Shown here: positions 1 through 9,322 of the stretch, piece by piece | How positions within the stretch are numbered: position 1 is the stretch's first letter | Layout of the letters: each line of letters opens with the position of its first letter | Source: Bursaphelenchus xylophilus | Lineage: Eukaryota > Nematoda > Chromadorea > Rhabditida > Aphelenchoididae | Assembly (NCBI GenBank): GCA_904066235.2 | Contig: CAJFCV020000004.1 | Span: forward strand, 6,820,001-6,884,000 | Direction: 5' to 3' | Length of the DNA stretch: 64,000 nucleotides | Made by a program: the position numbers and the translations under genes | Notes under the pieces: model-generated | The model's input: only the letters and a program-made list of their open reading frames with translations | Told to the model about the DNA's origin: nothing | Database searches by the model: none

Positions 1-3000
1 ATTTTCGGCCCGATAATGCAACTTTCGATTCGAATCGACCAATCCACTTTGGGCGACCAGATGAGCTTCTTCAACCAGAACCTCACAAACTTCAGGCTCA
101 TCTTCCTCCCTGTTCATTACACAAATATGTTCACATCCAGGGAACGGACAGACCCCAAAGTTTTTAAACCACTCCTCCAGATGTCCTTCATGACCACCAT
201 GGCCACAATCTTTGCACTGAGCAAACATCCCTTTTACTTCGTTATCACTAAACAATCTTCTTCTTATTGAAGATATTATAATAAATACTAGAGGCATAAA
301 GTCCGCAGAACTTTTTCGCCGGTGTAACAGCTCCCTCCTTTGTGGGATCGGGGCTGACCTGGGGCCAGTTATCTCACCGCCTTCTATGTCTTCGAGTGGC
401 GCCCCCCGTTTACTCGTATACTCTATCTTCGATCGAGGCGCTAGGACTTGAGTTTGGATGCGCGGTAATCCCGACTTAAAAAAATCATGGAAAAACGCAC
501 AGTGCAAGTTCTACGGACTTCATGTCTTGTGAAATATACCAAGTCAATTTGATGACCTACCACACTGTGCAGATGGCTATGAATGTCGTGCCACACTTCG
601 GACAGGATTCCGAAGCAACTGGAGCTGGAGTATCACAATTCCCGCAGTAAACTTTTACATGCATATTCTGAAGACGTGATTTTTATCATCTTTAAAGCAG
701 ATCTTACCTCTTGAAGCGTTTTCAAGACCTCTTCGCATCCTGAATTCTTGGCGATGAAAGTGGCAAGATCCCCAAAGCCAGCGTTTTGAAGCTGCTCTAA
801 AACAAGTATTAAACTATACAATAACCTTATTTACCTACCAATATAATGCATAAACCATGACGTCACTTGTTCATCCCCGAACAATTCTTTGGCCTTTGAC
901 CCCATGACCAGGCATACTGTAGCACAAGTCTGACTGTCGCACTAAAATGGAACAAATTAAACATATTTCCAACCATTACACCTACAATATCCGTATATAA
1001 ATTCATCAACTTTGAAAGCCTGGTCACCGGTCCCCATGTGATGTGAACCGAGGTTATATTCAATAAAGAATTCGAGATTCCAGTTGGAGTCGAATCAAAA
1101 TTGGAAACACCAACGTCTTTCAAAGGAGTCAGCGGATTCTGCAGTTGTCCATCTTCTATTTTCTCGGCCACTTGCAACTGAAGAGGGATGTGACCTTCAG
1201 TCTGTTCGTCATCTTCGTCCAGATTATCTTCATCTTGATGATCTTCGATGTCATCATTTTCACTGTCCTCGAATAAAACAGGATCCAATTTGCCTGTAGA
1301 CATGCTATCCATCACATTATCCTCATCATTCAAAGACACTTCTGTTGCTGCATCTTCGCCATTCTTAAAACGATTAAAATTCACAGCTTCAGATCCGATA
1401 GTTCGAAGGTCGGACTTCATGAACCGGGCACTATAATTAATTATTTGAAGATAGTTAAAATCACAGTTGGCGATACAAACATGAATTATAATACTTATAA
1501 GCTTCGGACCAGGATTTATACTTGCATACGACGCTCCATTTCAAAATGGTAGACTAGTCGCCTACTAGTCGCGACATAAAGTCCTGAGAAATTTGCACAG
1601 TGCATTTTTGTTCTTCCTTCGGACCCGTCGCGGCAATTCCCCGTTTTTGCACTAGCGACATGCACTTTCGCGCGAGCTTGCCACTTTTCTCGCGCGACAC
1701 CCGCGACAAAATGTTTCAGGACTTTATGGCGCGACTAGTACAAAATCTGCAATTGCGGTGTCGAGGTTCAGTTGACGGATAAGAAACCTTTACAGATTGA
1801 AAGAGGTTTGAAAACCGAAAACAGATGCAGGCCAGATTGCACAAAACGGAAGTATATATGCAATTCCGGGAAAATTTGACAAAAATCTGGGCATCAAGTT
1901 TTCAAACCTCCTCTTTCAATCTGTAAAGGTTTCGTATCCGTCAACTGAACCCCGACACCGCAATTGCAGATTTTATACGCGTGTCTATTATTTTTAAATG
2001 GAGTGTATTCATGAAAACTTACTGCTTAGCCTCAAATAATGAGACAAATGTCTTTCCACAGGGTAGCCCTTCTCTGCAGAATTCCCCAGATCCAAAAAAG
2101 AAATCGGTTGTTGAACTGAGAGCATCTTGAAGACTTTGCGAGAAGGTGCCCGGGAGCAGATTCTCATCGACATCTGAATCATCGGAGCTGTCCTCGATCT
2201 CCTCCACTTGTTCCTTTCGATCTCTTCGAACTTTATTAATCATAACAGCATTAATCTTTAGTCTCACCTTCTGGATTCTGAATATATTCGAAGAAGCGGT
2301 CCTTTCCATCATAATAATTAGTAGGTTTAAACAGTTTCCCCTCATTCAATAGGACCCCAACCACTTTCCAAGTATAACTTAGATCCACATCTCCACACTT
2401 CCTGGCTGCTTCTGCATTGTGATTACAAATGTTCATGGGATTATCGCCAAGGAACCGGTAGCTAAAAGAATTTTAAAAAAAATTATTCGGCACTTACTGC
2501 TTGGCCAATTCAGAAAACTTGTTGGAACCGGTCAAGGCAACCGGTGGGTTCTGATACTGCAACAACGCCGACTTCACGGGACCTTCAAATTGATATTCCG
2601 AGTCAAAAACTCCTTTCGTACAGCCTTCTGGCACTGAATCAAGTTACAAAATAATGTTGCAACACTTACAAGCACAAATAATCTCATTGAAAGGATTTGA
2701 ATCAGCCATTGCAAAAGGACGATGATAAGAGATGGTCATATCGCCTGACTCCGAATAATGTAAAGACAACTTTCTATCCTTGCCACACGTAACAAACCTG
2801 TTTAAACCCGAGAATCTGGGGAATGAAATATCTAAATTAATTTAATAAACCTCAGTGTACAATAAATATACCTGATACATTGAAATCATGGGTTCCAAAA
2901 CAAGAATAAGGGAAGAACGGACGTCTTACGTCCCATGAAAAGACTTGCGATTCTGTGGCCGCGACTGTAACAAGATGATGATCTTTGTCGATATCCCATT

Positions 3001-3915
3001 TCACTCGATTTAGAGCTGATGGAGTCTCAATTAGATATAAGAAATCAGAACTGTCTGATGTCCAATCCCATACCTACAAGTCATAACTTCTCAGATCACG
3101 CAGCTTTCCCTACCCTCACGTATCGATCTCTTCCCGCAGTTGCAATCAGATGTCTGTATTCCAAGGTTGGATTGAGAGAGACAGCGCTGACCGGTCCCTG
3201 ATGGGCCAAGGTCTCCTTCAGACATCGATCTGACCTCCTTATATCCCAAAATCTGACTGCTCCACTGTCATCTCCCGTAACAAACATATCTTGAGATTGT
3301 GTGTCCAATCCAAACATCACATCTCGGATTGTATCCATAGATCCTCCACTCGGTCTATAAAGATTTAATAAATCATCCTTGGGCTTACACAAAATGACCG
3401 GCGGGTTCTGGTTTCCTAATATCATATAAGAACAAGGTGGCATCTTTTGAACCACTGATGAAAAGATTCTGATTGAATTCGTGGAAACAGACTTTAGTGG
3501 CTGCCGCTTTGTGAGCACGGAATTGGAACTCAAGTCCGGAATTAAGGGATTCTGGATCAATGAAACTAACTGCATCCTGAGGGTTACTGCCATGACAATG
3601 CTCCAGGTCAAAGAGAACAATGGATCCGATCGAAGAAGTCACTGCAATCAAATTCTCCCGATTTGGATTCCAAGAAACCGAGCCAGAAAAGTAGAGGTTC
3701 ATCCTTCGAGTCTTGGCTCGGAGGTCAACAGCCGGTTCGAATCCATCTTCTTTTATCGAGAACACCTTCAAAACTGTGATCATTTATGGTATTCATAACT
3801 GATAGAGATTCTTACCAGCTCTCCCCGCAACCGCAATCTGGGTGAAATCCTTGTTGACAGACAAGGAATCCATCGGATCATTTAATTCCAGCGTTACGTC
3901 TTTGTGGACACCCAT
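1..3915 (-). CDS. WDR24: WDR24, GATOR2 complex subunit (C-terminus beyond window)
   Basis: WDR24 is a GATOR2 subunit that relays amino-acid status to TORC1 at the lysosome. The first exon starts at ATG 3915 and reads into WD40 repeats that follow vertebrate WDR24 closely: KVFSIKEDGF, VCFHEFNQNLFISGSKDA, VRFWDIRRSDRC, LIATAGRDRYVRVWD and VFSWDVRRPFFP. After the propeller come a helical segment (NICNHNAEAARKCG, about 2380-2430), an acidic linker (about 1180-1300), a CxxC ribbon near 590-650 (CGNC, CPKC), and a C-terminal RING-like cluster at 1-249 (CKDCGHGGHEGHLEEWF, then CPFPGCEHIC). Human WDR24 ends soon after this cluster. Here the frame continues with an acidic tail across the window edge, so the stop is not seen. 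Large introns at about 250-590 and 1450-2018 hold inverted-repeat elements. The start is preceded directly by TTTCAG, which fits trans-splicing. Family assignment is firm; small exons are approximate. Confidence 0.9.
292..526. mobile_element. MITE with terminal inverted repeats, in WDR24 intron
   Basis: The ends 292-312 and 506-526 are inverted repeats matching at 18 of 21 positions (core CATAAAGTCCGCAGAACTT against CATGAAGTCCGTAGAACTT). The element is about 235 bases, has no coding capacity, and carries the palindrome GCACAGTGCA at 497-506. It shares the terminal core ATAAAGTCC with the element at 1564-1739. I infer a non-autonomous DNA transposon; no clear target-site duplication was found. 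Confidence 0.6.
1564..1739. mobile_element. MITE with 31-base inverted termini, in WDR24 intron
   Basis: The left end begins ACTAGTCGCGACATAAAGTC at 1564; the reverse complement of the right end (to 1739) begins ACTAGTCGCGCCATAAAGTC. The arms pair over about 31 bases with few mismatches. The interior carries TGCACAGTGCA at 1594-1604 and GC-rich CGCG runs. There is no open frame of note. The right end abuts the separate foldback element at 1743-1974. Confidence 0.7.
1743..1974. mobile_element. Foldback (long inverted repeat) element, in WDR24 intron
   Basis: Arms 1743-1816 and 1898-1974 are near-perfect inverted copies of about 75 bases (left arm begins AAATCTGCAATTGCGGTGTC; the right arm ends with its complement). 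They are separated by a loop of about 80 bases. Transcribed as part of the WDR24 pre-mRNA, it would form a long hairpin. It is non-coding. Confidence 0.75.
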
Positions 3916-3921
3916 CTGAAA
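3916..3921 (-). promoter_or_regulatory. Probable trans-splice acceptor of WDR24
   Basis: On the minus strand the bases TTTCAG stand immediately before the WDR24 start codon. The upstream INTS9 stop is only 105 bases away, leaving no room for a separate promoter with its own coding exon. This is the arrangement of a downstream gene in a nematode operon. Confidence 0.55.
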
Positions 3922-4020
3922 CTCTATTGAATAAACATATTTTTAACACGTAAATAATAGATATCGATATTCTAGCGACTTCGACAGATAATACCAGATC
4001 CATATACATTTTTAAATAAT

Positions 4021-6316
4021 TTATATTTGCTCAAGGCATTCGAATAAAATTTTTTGAATTTGTGTTCGATTCTCTGGACTGGAACACTTTATAATACTCT
4101 TGCTGCCACCAAAAGTAATGTGAACTTGAGCTTCTAACGAGGGAATATTGACGACTGTGCACTCGCCGACACTTGACTGTCCATGATCTGCAGAGATTCC
4201 GTGTCTTTTGAGTCGACCGATCAGGGAATCAGAGGACAAAACCCCAAGATACCTCGGCTTTAAAGCTTTCCTTTCAGTTTTTGCATCGTCTGAGAGCTCA
4301 TTCTAAAACAATGACAGTTTGCTTTAACCACACATTACTCGAAACTTACCAGTAATGTGAAATCGTTATCATATGTGGAGATGTACCCACTGAAACTACA
4401 CAAAGACACATCCATCTTAACCTTTTTGGTCTCCATCCGCATGTTTTTGAGGACTTCGGGCATTACCAACGCTCTTTTCCGACCAAAATCACCTGATATT
4501 TCGACCGGCAACCCATGTTTATACTTGATAATATTATTCTAAAAATATAAGTACTTAATTGGCAACTTACGTGAGTAACAGTTAGATTAGCTCTTCCTCT
4601 ACAGTAAGTATCAGGTATAATCAGTTGTTTTGGGAAGAGATCCGGTATCAGATTCTTATTCAAAAAGTTGAAATCGAGCCTAGTATCAATTGGGAACTCG
4701 AAAGCGGGGATGGAAAACGTCTTGAAGGCCTTATAAACATCCGATAACGGGTAGTCGGGGTCAAAAAAATATATGTATTACAATACCAGGTACTCTTACC
4801 CGTCACAATCACCGCGTTTTTCTTGTCATTCCCCCATAATTCCAGAAAATGAATGGCACTTCCAAATCTGAGACTCGGATGGCCAGTTAAAACAACACAA
4901 GGAGGCTTGAAATCCTTGGAAAAAGATCCATGAATCGAACTGTAGACCTTTATTCGATTATCCTTGATCAACTAAACAACTTGGAATCATCTACAATCAG
5001 CACTTACATCATTAAAGACGAAAGGTTCGTCTGCATTATAAACACGTTGAGACTTCTGTTCAACCAAATATTCCGGGAAAATATTAACAAACGCCAAAGC
5101 ACTGGCTGCCACAGGGGATATAAAATAGACCGGAATATCTCTGGAGGCTTTACCCTAAACTCAGATCGTGTTATACTACAGTATAAACCTACCGCGTCAA
5201 TAGCGCTGATTATAATCTCTAACAGATCGAAGACGTTACCCACCGGACTTATGGGAAATAAAACATTTCCTCCTCTCTTAAGAGTCTCTACCATAGTAAA
5301 TGATAACCTATGAGCATTCGAAGCAGGGTCCGCATTAGGAAATCTGCTGATTGATGTCACGATAAGGTTGGAGATATTTTTAAACGGTATCCAAAAAGCA
5401 GGCCGTACGTGAGATGGTCGGGCAGCACTACTGCTAACATACCCTACCTAACAACAAAAATTCGTAATATACATAAAACAAATTGAAATCAACTGACTTT
5501 GCAAGAATCGTAATCCAAAATCCAATTGCAAGATCCAATCGAATGTCCGGAAGAATAGGCGGTGCATTTTATAAGTCCATTAACTACCTAAAGAATATTG
5601 AGTTGAAGATATAAAATTTCTAAAACCTTGGTCTCTCCAAAACTAATCAAGGACACCTTCTTCAGGGCATTGCTCATCTGCTCCCTCGAATAAATCGGCT
5701 TCCATCCTCTAGGATCATTTGTTTTTGATTTCCCAAAAGTTTTCCAGAAAGGTTTCTCCTTCCAATCGTTATCATCACTCTTCACTCGATCCATGACATT
5801 CACCATCTCCTCCATGGCCAAACCACCCAGCTCTTTGGTCGGTTCTGTGCAATAAACAACACCAGAAAATCCAGTTTCTTCGGTTATATAAGGCAAAGAT
5901 AATAAACTCATCCAACTTGATATAAGAATAACATCGAGCTTGGAGAAATCAATAGAAGATAACTAAAAGAAGATCAAACAAAATATGAACACTCACTGTC
6001 ATTGGCTGGACTTCAGGAACGGCATCGATCAAGAGTTCTCCTCCGATCTTCTTCAAGCCGGCCAAATTTGGATCCCTGGGAGAAACGGCGTTATTCAGGG
6101 GGGATGACTGACTAAAACAATATATTAAATTAAAAAGAACTCACTTTTTGATTATCCGCAACGGCATAAAGTTGCTCAGAACGTCAAAATTGACTGCTGT
6201 ATCCAAAAGAACTGATACATTCGGGAATTTAAGATACACAGATGGCCGGTTTGGAAGATACGATATATTTGTCTAAATAAATTTACGAAAACTGCTGTGG
6301 TACTTACTAACTGCAT
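4021..6316 (-). CDS. INTS9: INTS9, Integrator complex subunit 9
   Basis: INTS9 is the catalytically silent metallo-beta-lactamase/beta-CASP partner of the INTS11 endonuclease in Integrator, acting in the nucleus on snRNA 3' ends and paused transcripts. Blocks match human INTS9 in order: [20 protein letters not shown] (about 5820-5900), [20 protein letters not shown] (about 5220-5290), [18 protein letters not shown] with [20 protein letters not shown] (about 4820-4950), [11 protein letters not shown], and a C-terminal domain ending at the stop 4021-4023. The first exon appears to encode only three residues (MQL) before a GTAAGT donor, followed by an exon beginning [16 protein letters not shown], which matches the human N-terminus. 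The C-terminal domain is where INTS9 binds INTS11 in other animals. It is probably co-transcribed with WDR24 downstream. Confidence 0.9.
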
Positions 6317-6690
6317 TATGAATTTACCATTCATGAAACGAACTTTCCGCGCGATAAAATTTTTTGCGAATTTTATTTATTTTCCGAGCTGCGCCCTTTG
6401 TTCCGCATTTTATTTTCCGAGCTGCGCCCTTTCTTCCGAATTGCAAAGATTAAATATACGACAAGAAACCCATTGCAATTGTCAGTATGAAGCAATTGTA
6501 GCGTACGATTCTTGCGAACACCTCTAGTAAAGGTTTTGAAAGGTTATGAATATGTTAATTTCAAAAAATTTTTTTTGTTGATGCATCATTTTTATTTCCT
6601 CCTTCCTCCTTGGACGGTGGCATTTTTTCTCATCTTCTCCTCCCAGGACGTTGGCTTAGCGCTTAGCTAAGTGTAACACTGGGGACTAAT
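6317..6690. other. Intergenic between divergent INTS9 and pseudokinase, with direct duplication
   Basis: This spacer should hold promoters for both flanking genes. At about 6371-6439 there is a direct duplication of roughly 34 bases (core TTTTCCGAGCTGCGCCCTTT, twice in tandem). No TATA box is obvious, and no RNA gene was recognised. Confidence 0.5.
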
Positions 6691-8268
6691 ATGAGTCAAC
6701 CCGATAAAAAAATTAAGGAACCGATATGCCCGACGATCAAATTGGCAAGTACAATATAATTATGCCCAACAAATTTGTATTCGTCTTTAGCCTGAGCTAA
6801 TTCAAGGTGAACGATTGAAGGGAGCCAAGGGATCTTACAGAGTAGAGAAGAAACTGAAGGATATCGAGAATTGTCGGATTTATCTGGTCTTTCTAAATGA
6901 TGACAAAGAAAATGATAAAAAGATGGAGGCTAAAATTCAAACGAAGGGAGAATCCTCGGGATTCTGGAGACGATTCAAGGTAGACGTCGTCAGTCTAATA
7001 TAATACTTGTTAGAATGAGATTGCAATTCTCGAAGCCGCAAAGCGATACGAAGAAAGATGCCCGAACCTGGTCCACATCCAGGATAAAGGAGAGCTGAGG
7101 GATATTGAGTTCATCATCCTGCCCCACTTCTCTCACGACGTCGAGAAGTTATACAAGTTCCTGGGAAAGTTCAAGTAAGTCTTCAGACTTTTGCATTTGA
7201 TAATATCAGTCCCGAAGAGACGTATAAGATCTCATATCACATGGCCGAGGGTCTCAGACAATTACACGCGATGGATGTCTTCCATGGATACATCCGTCTC
7301 GGCTGTTATGTCGTCTCTGGCACCGAACAGATCAAACTGACTGACTTTGGTCACTCTTACACCTCTCAGACAGATCAAGAGTGAGTTTCATCCTATTAAA
7401 GTAAGGCAGTTTGTTCAGCCGTCCAAAAGAAATTGATGCCTATATAAAACCACATGAATATTCTGCGAGATGTGCCCACGTGAGCATTATGGGTGCTTAT
7501 AAAGATGACCTCGAGAGTCTGGGTTACTGTATTGCATCATTATTACATCGAAGGGCATTGCCCTGGCGTCGTGCCCGACCTAAATTAATGCTGAAGCTAA
7601 AGAAAAAGTTTATGAGTAATCCCTCCGGTAAGCGTTGATAAATTTTCTTTTACCAAGCGGGCCAAAACTCTTGACATGTTTGAACCGTGCGCCATGGCGC
7701 GCCATCGCCCAAAGAACTTCTCGCACGGCAACGAGCAAAATTCACGGTGCGCGCCCACCGCGCACAGTGCGAAATGATTTGCTTTGAAAAGGGCAATCAA
7801 AGCACAGTGCGCTTTCGTTTCGCATCCGTTTGTCGCGCGAAGTTACCTCGCGACGCCGGCCGCACCGTGCGAAAACATGTCAAGACTTTTTGACCCGCCT
7901 AGTAGAATACTGTGCTTGGACATACATTACTGTACTTTTCAGAGAGTCTCGAAGCTGACAAAGTCCCACCGTCTTTCCACAAGATCTTCAATCTGGTCGA
8001 GACCACCAGAAGAGATGAAAAGATCAATTTCAACGCGGTCTTTCAGATCCTCGATTCGTGTGCCTTAGAAATGAAGGTGCCCCTCGAATCCAAAGACATT
8101 TATTTTGGAATGTTACAACGAAAACAGCCGTCAAAGGAGTACTCAGGCAGTCATTCAAAGGAGACTTCTGGAGATGAGACCAAGTCCAAAGACAATTTAG
8201 AATTAAAGGGTCCCTCACAAAACGTGATCAAAGATCCACCAATTCCGCCCGGAAAGACGAAGCATTAA
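6691..8268 (+). CDS. Casein kinase 1-like protein, probable pseudokinase
   Basis: The start ATG 6691 gives MSQPDKKIKEP..., then a probable GC-AG intron (donor TTG/GCAAGT) leads to PELIQGERLKGAKGSYRVEK, in the position of the ATP loop. Downstream blocks follow the CK1/TTBK superfamily: MAEGLRQLHAMDVFHGYIRL replaces the catalytic loop, KLTDFGHSY keeps the magnesium-binding DFG, and YKDDLESLGYCIASLL with ALPWRRARPK matches the CK1 DDLESLGY...PW signature. The HRDxKxxN motif is changed to HGYIRLGC, losing the catalytic aspartate and the asparagine, so phosphotransfer is unlikely. The glycine-rich loop is also poor. A low-complexity basic tail of about 60 residues ends at 8268. Nematodes carry large CK1 expansions, often sperm-enriched, but this member's role is unknown. 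The last intron holds a MITE. A polyadenylation signal AATAAA is at 8309-8314. Confidence 0.75.
7651..7904. mobile_element. MITE in intron of the CK1-like gene
   Basis: The left terminus (from 7651; AAGCGGGCCAAAACTCTTGA, then CATGTTTGAACCGTGCG) and right terminus (ending 7904; CGCACCGTGCGAAAACATGT, then CAAGACTTTTTGACCCGCC) are inverted copies of about 38 bases with small gaps. The GC-rich interior carries GCACAGTGC twice (7762-7770 and 7802-7810) and several CGCG motifs. It is non-coding. Confidence 0.7.
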
Positions 8269-9322
8269 AGCCCGCGGTAGCAAAAAGGACACCTAAATCT
8301 GTTTTTTCAATAAATTACGTTGAAAATAAAAAAGTAAAATAAGAATTTTTCGTTTTTATGCAAAACAATGTTTAATGCAAAACAATGTTTTCTCGCCTCG
8401 GCGGAGATGCCATTTTTCGGCGGACATTTGATGTCGTCGATCGGACCTAAAAAATTGTCATCTTTTTTTGGTAGATTGAGTTTGGGACTCCTGTTGCCCG
8501 ATTCCCGTAATTCTTAAAAGTTTTATGATACCTCCGCCGAATCCTCCGCCGGCTTTTAAACATGAGAAAATAAAAAGCTGCAAGGATAACAAAGATATCC
8601 ACAAACTTTTTCAAACGCTTACAATTCTAAAAGTTGAGACGTTTTATACGCAAGGACGTTTTATACGAAATTGTAAAAAAAGTTTTTTTGTCGCGTCAAG
8701 AAATTTCCGGAATTGGAGGAATGGCAGAAAGTGACACTTCCGGAACCGGAAAAGAACAAAAGATTAGGCTTTGAGCTACCACCTGAACCATCTGAATGAA
8801 TTTATTGTTATTAATCTCAAAAATTTTGTTCCTTTTTTGATGGTTACTTTTTTTCTTAAGTAGTACTGTTAAATAGTATTTTTTAAAAAGATTTAGAAGA
8901 TTTAGGGGTTCTCGCGTGTTCTGATTTCGAAAATTATGTTCATCTTTTCTGGTAGTTAATTTTTTCTTAAGTATAGCAGTACTGTTAAAAGGTAACTTTT
9001 TGAATTTTTTCCAACCTGGTGAGATTTATTGAAAAAAAATCACAAAATAAGTTTTAACAGTACTTTTAAGAAAAGTAAATTTCAGAAAAAATGAACATGA
9101 TTTTCAAAATCAGCACCATCGAAAACCCTACATGGAGTACTTTTAGAAGAATTTTAAAAAATACTATTAAACAGTACTACTTAAGAAAAAAGTAACAATC
9201 TGAAAAAAGGAAAGGTAATTAATAACAGTAAATCGATTCAGGTGGTAGCCTTCCGGAAGTGTCCAAATTCCGGGAATGTCGTGGTACCGTTTTTGTATTT
9301 TTTCGTCGAATAGATCGAGATC
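8269..9322. other. Intergenic region containing a foldback element
   Basis: After the CK1-like gene's AATAAA at 8309 there is about 400 bases of unremarkable sequence, then the long foldback at 8734-9262. The next start codon is only about 60 bases beyond it, so the element probably overlaps or displaces promoter sequence of the downstream membrane-protein gene. Confidence 0.5.
8734..9262. mobile_element. Long foldback element (about 530 bases)
   Basis: The left arm from 8734 (CACTTCCGGAA, CTACCACCTGAA, TTTATTGTTATTAAT, TTTTCTTAAGTAGTACTGTT, AATAGTATTTTTTAAAA) reappears in the same order in the reverse complement of the right arm ending at 9262. The arms are about 200-250 bases with scattered mismatches and indels, meeting in an AT-rich centre near 9000. 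There is no coding capacity. The internal CTTAAGTAGTACTG block is similar to one in the element at 10324-10923, suggesting one family. Confidence 0.65.

Noticed and set aside
8525..8734. Plus-strand frame of 69 codons before the foldback
   Set aside because: Ends at the foldback boundary, has no splice signals linking it to the membrane-protein gene, and is rich in Lys/Asn from AT-rich sequence.
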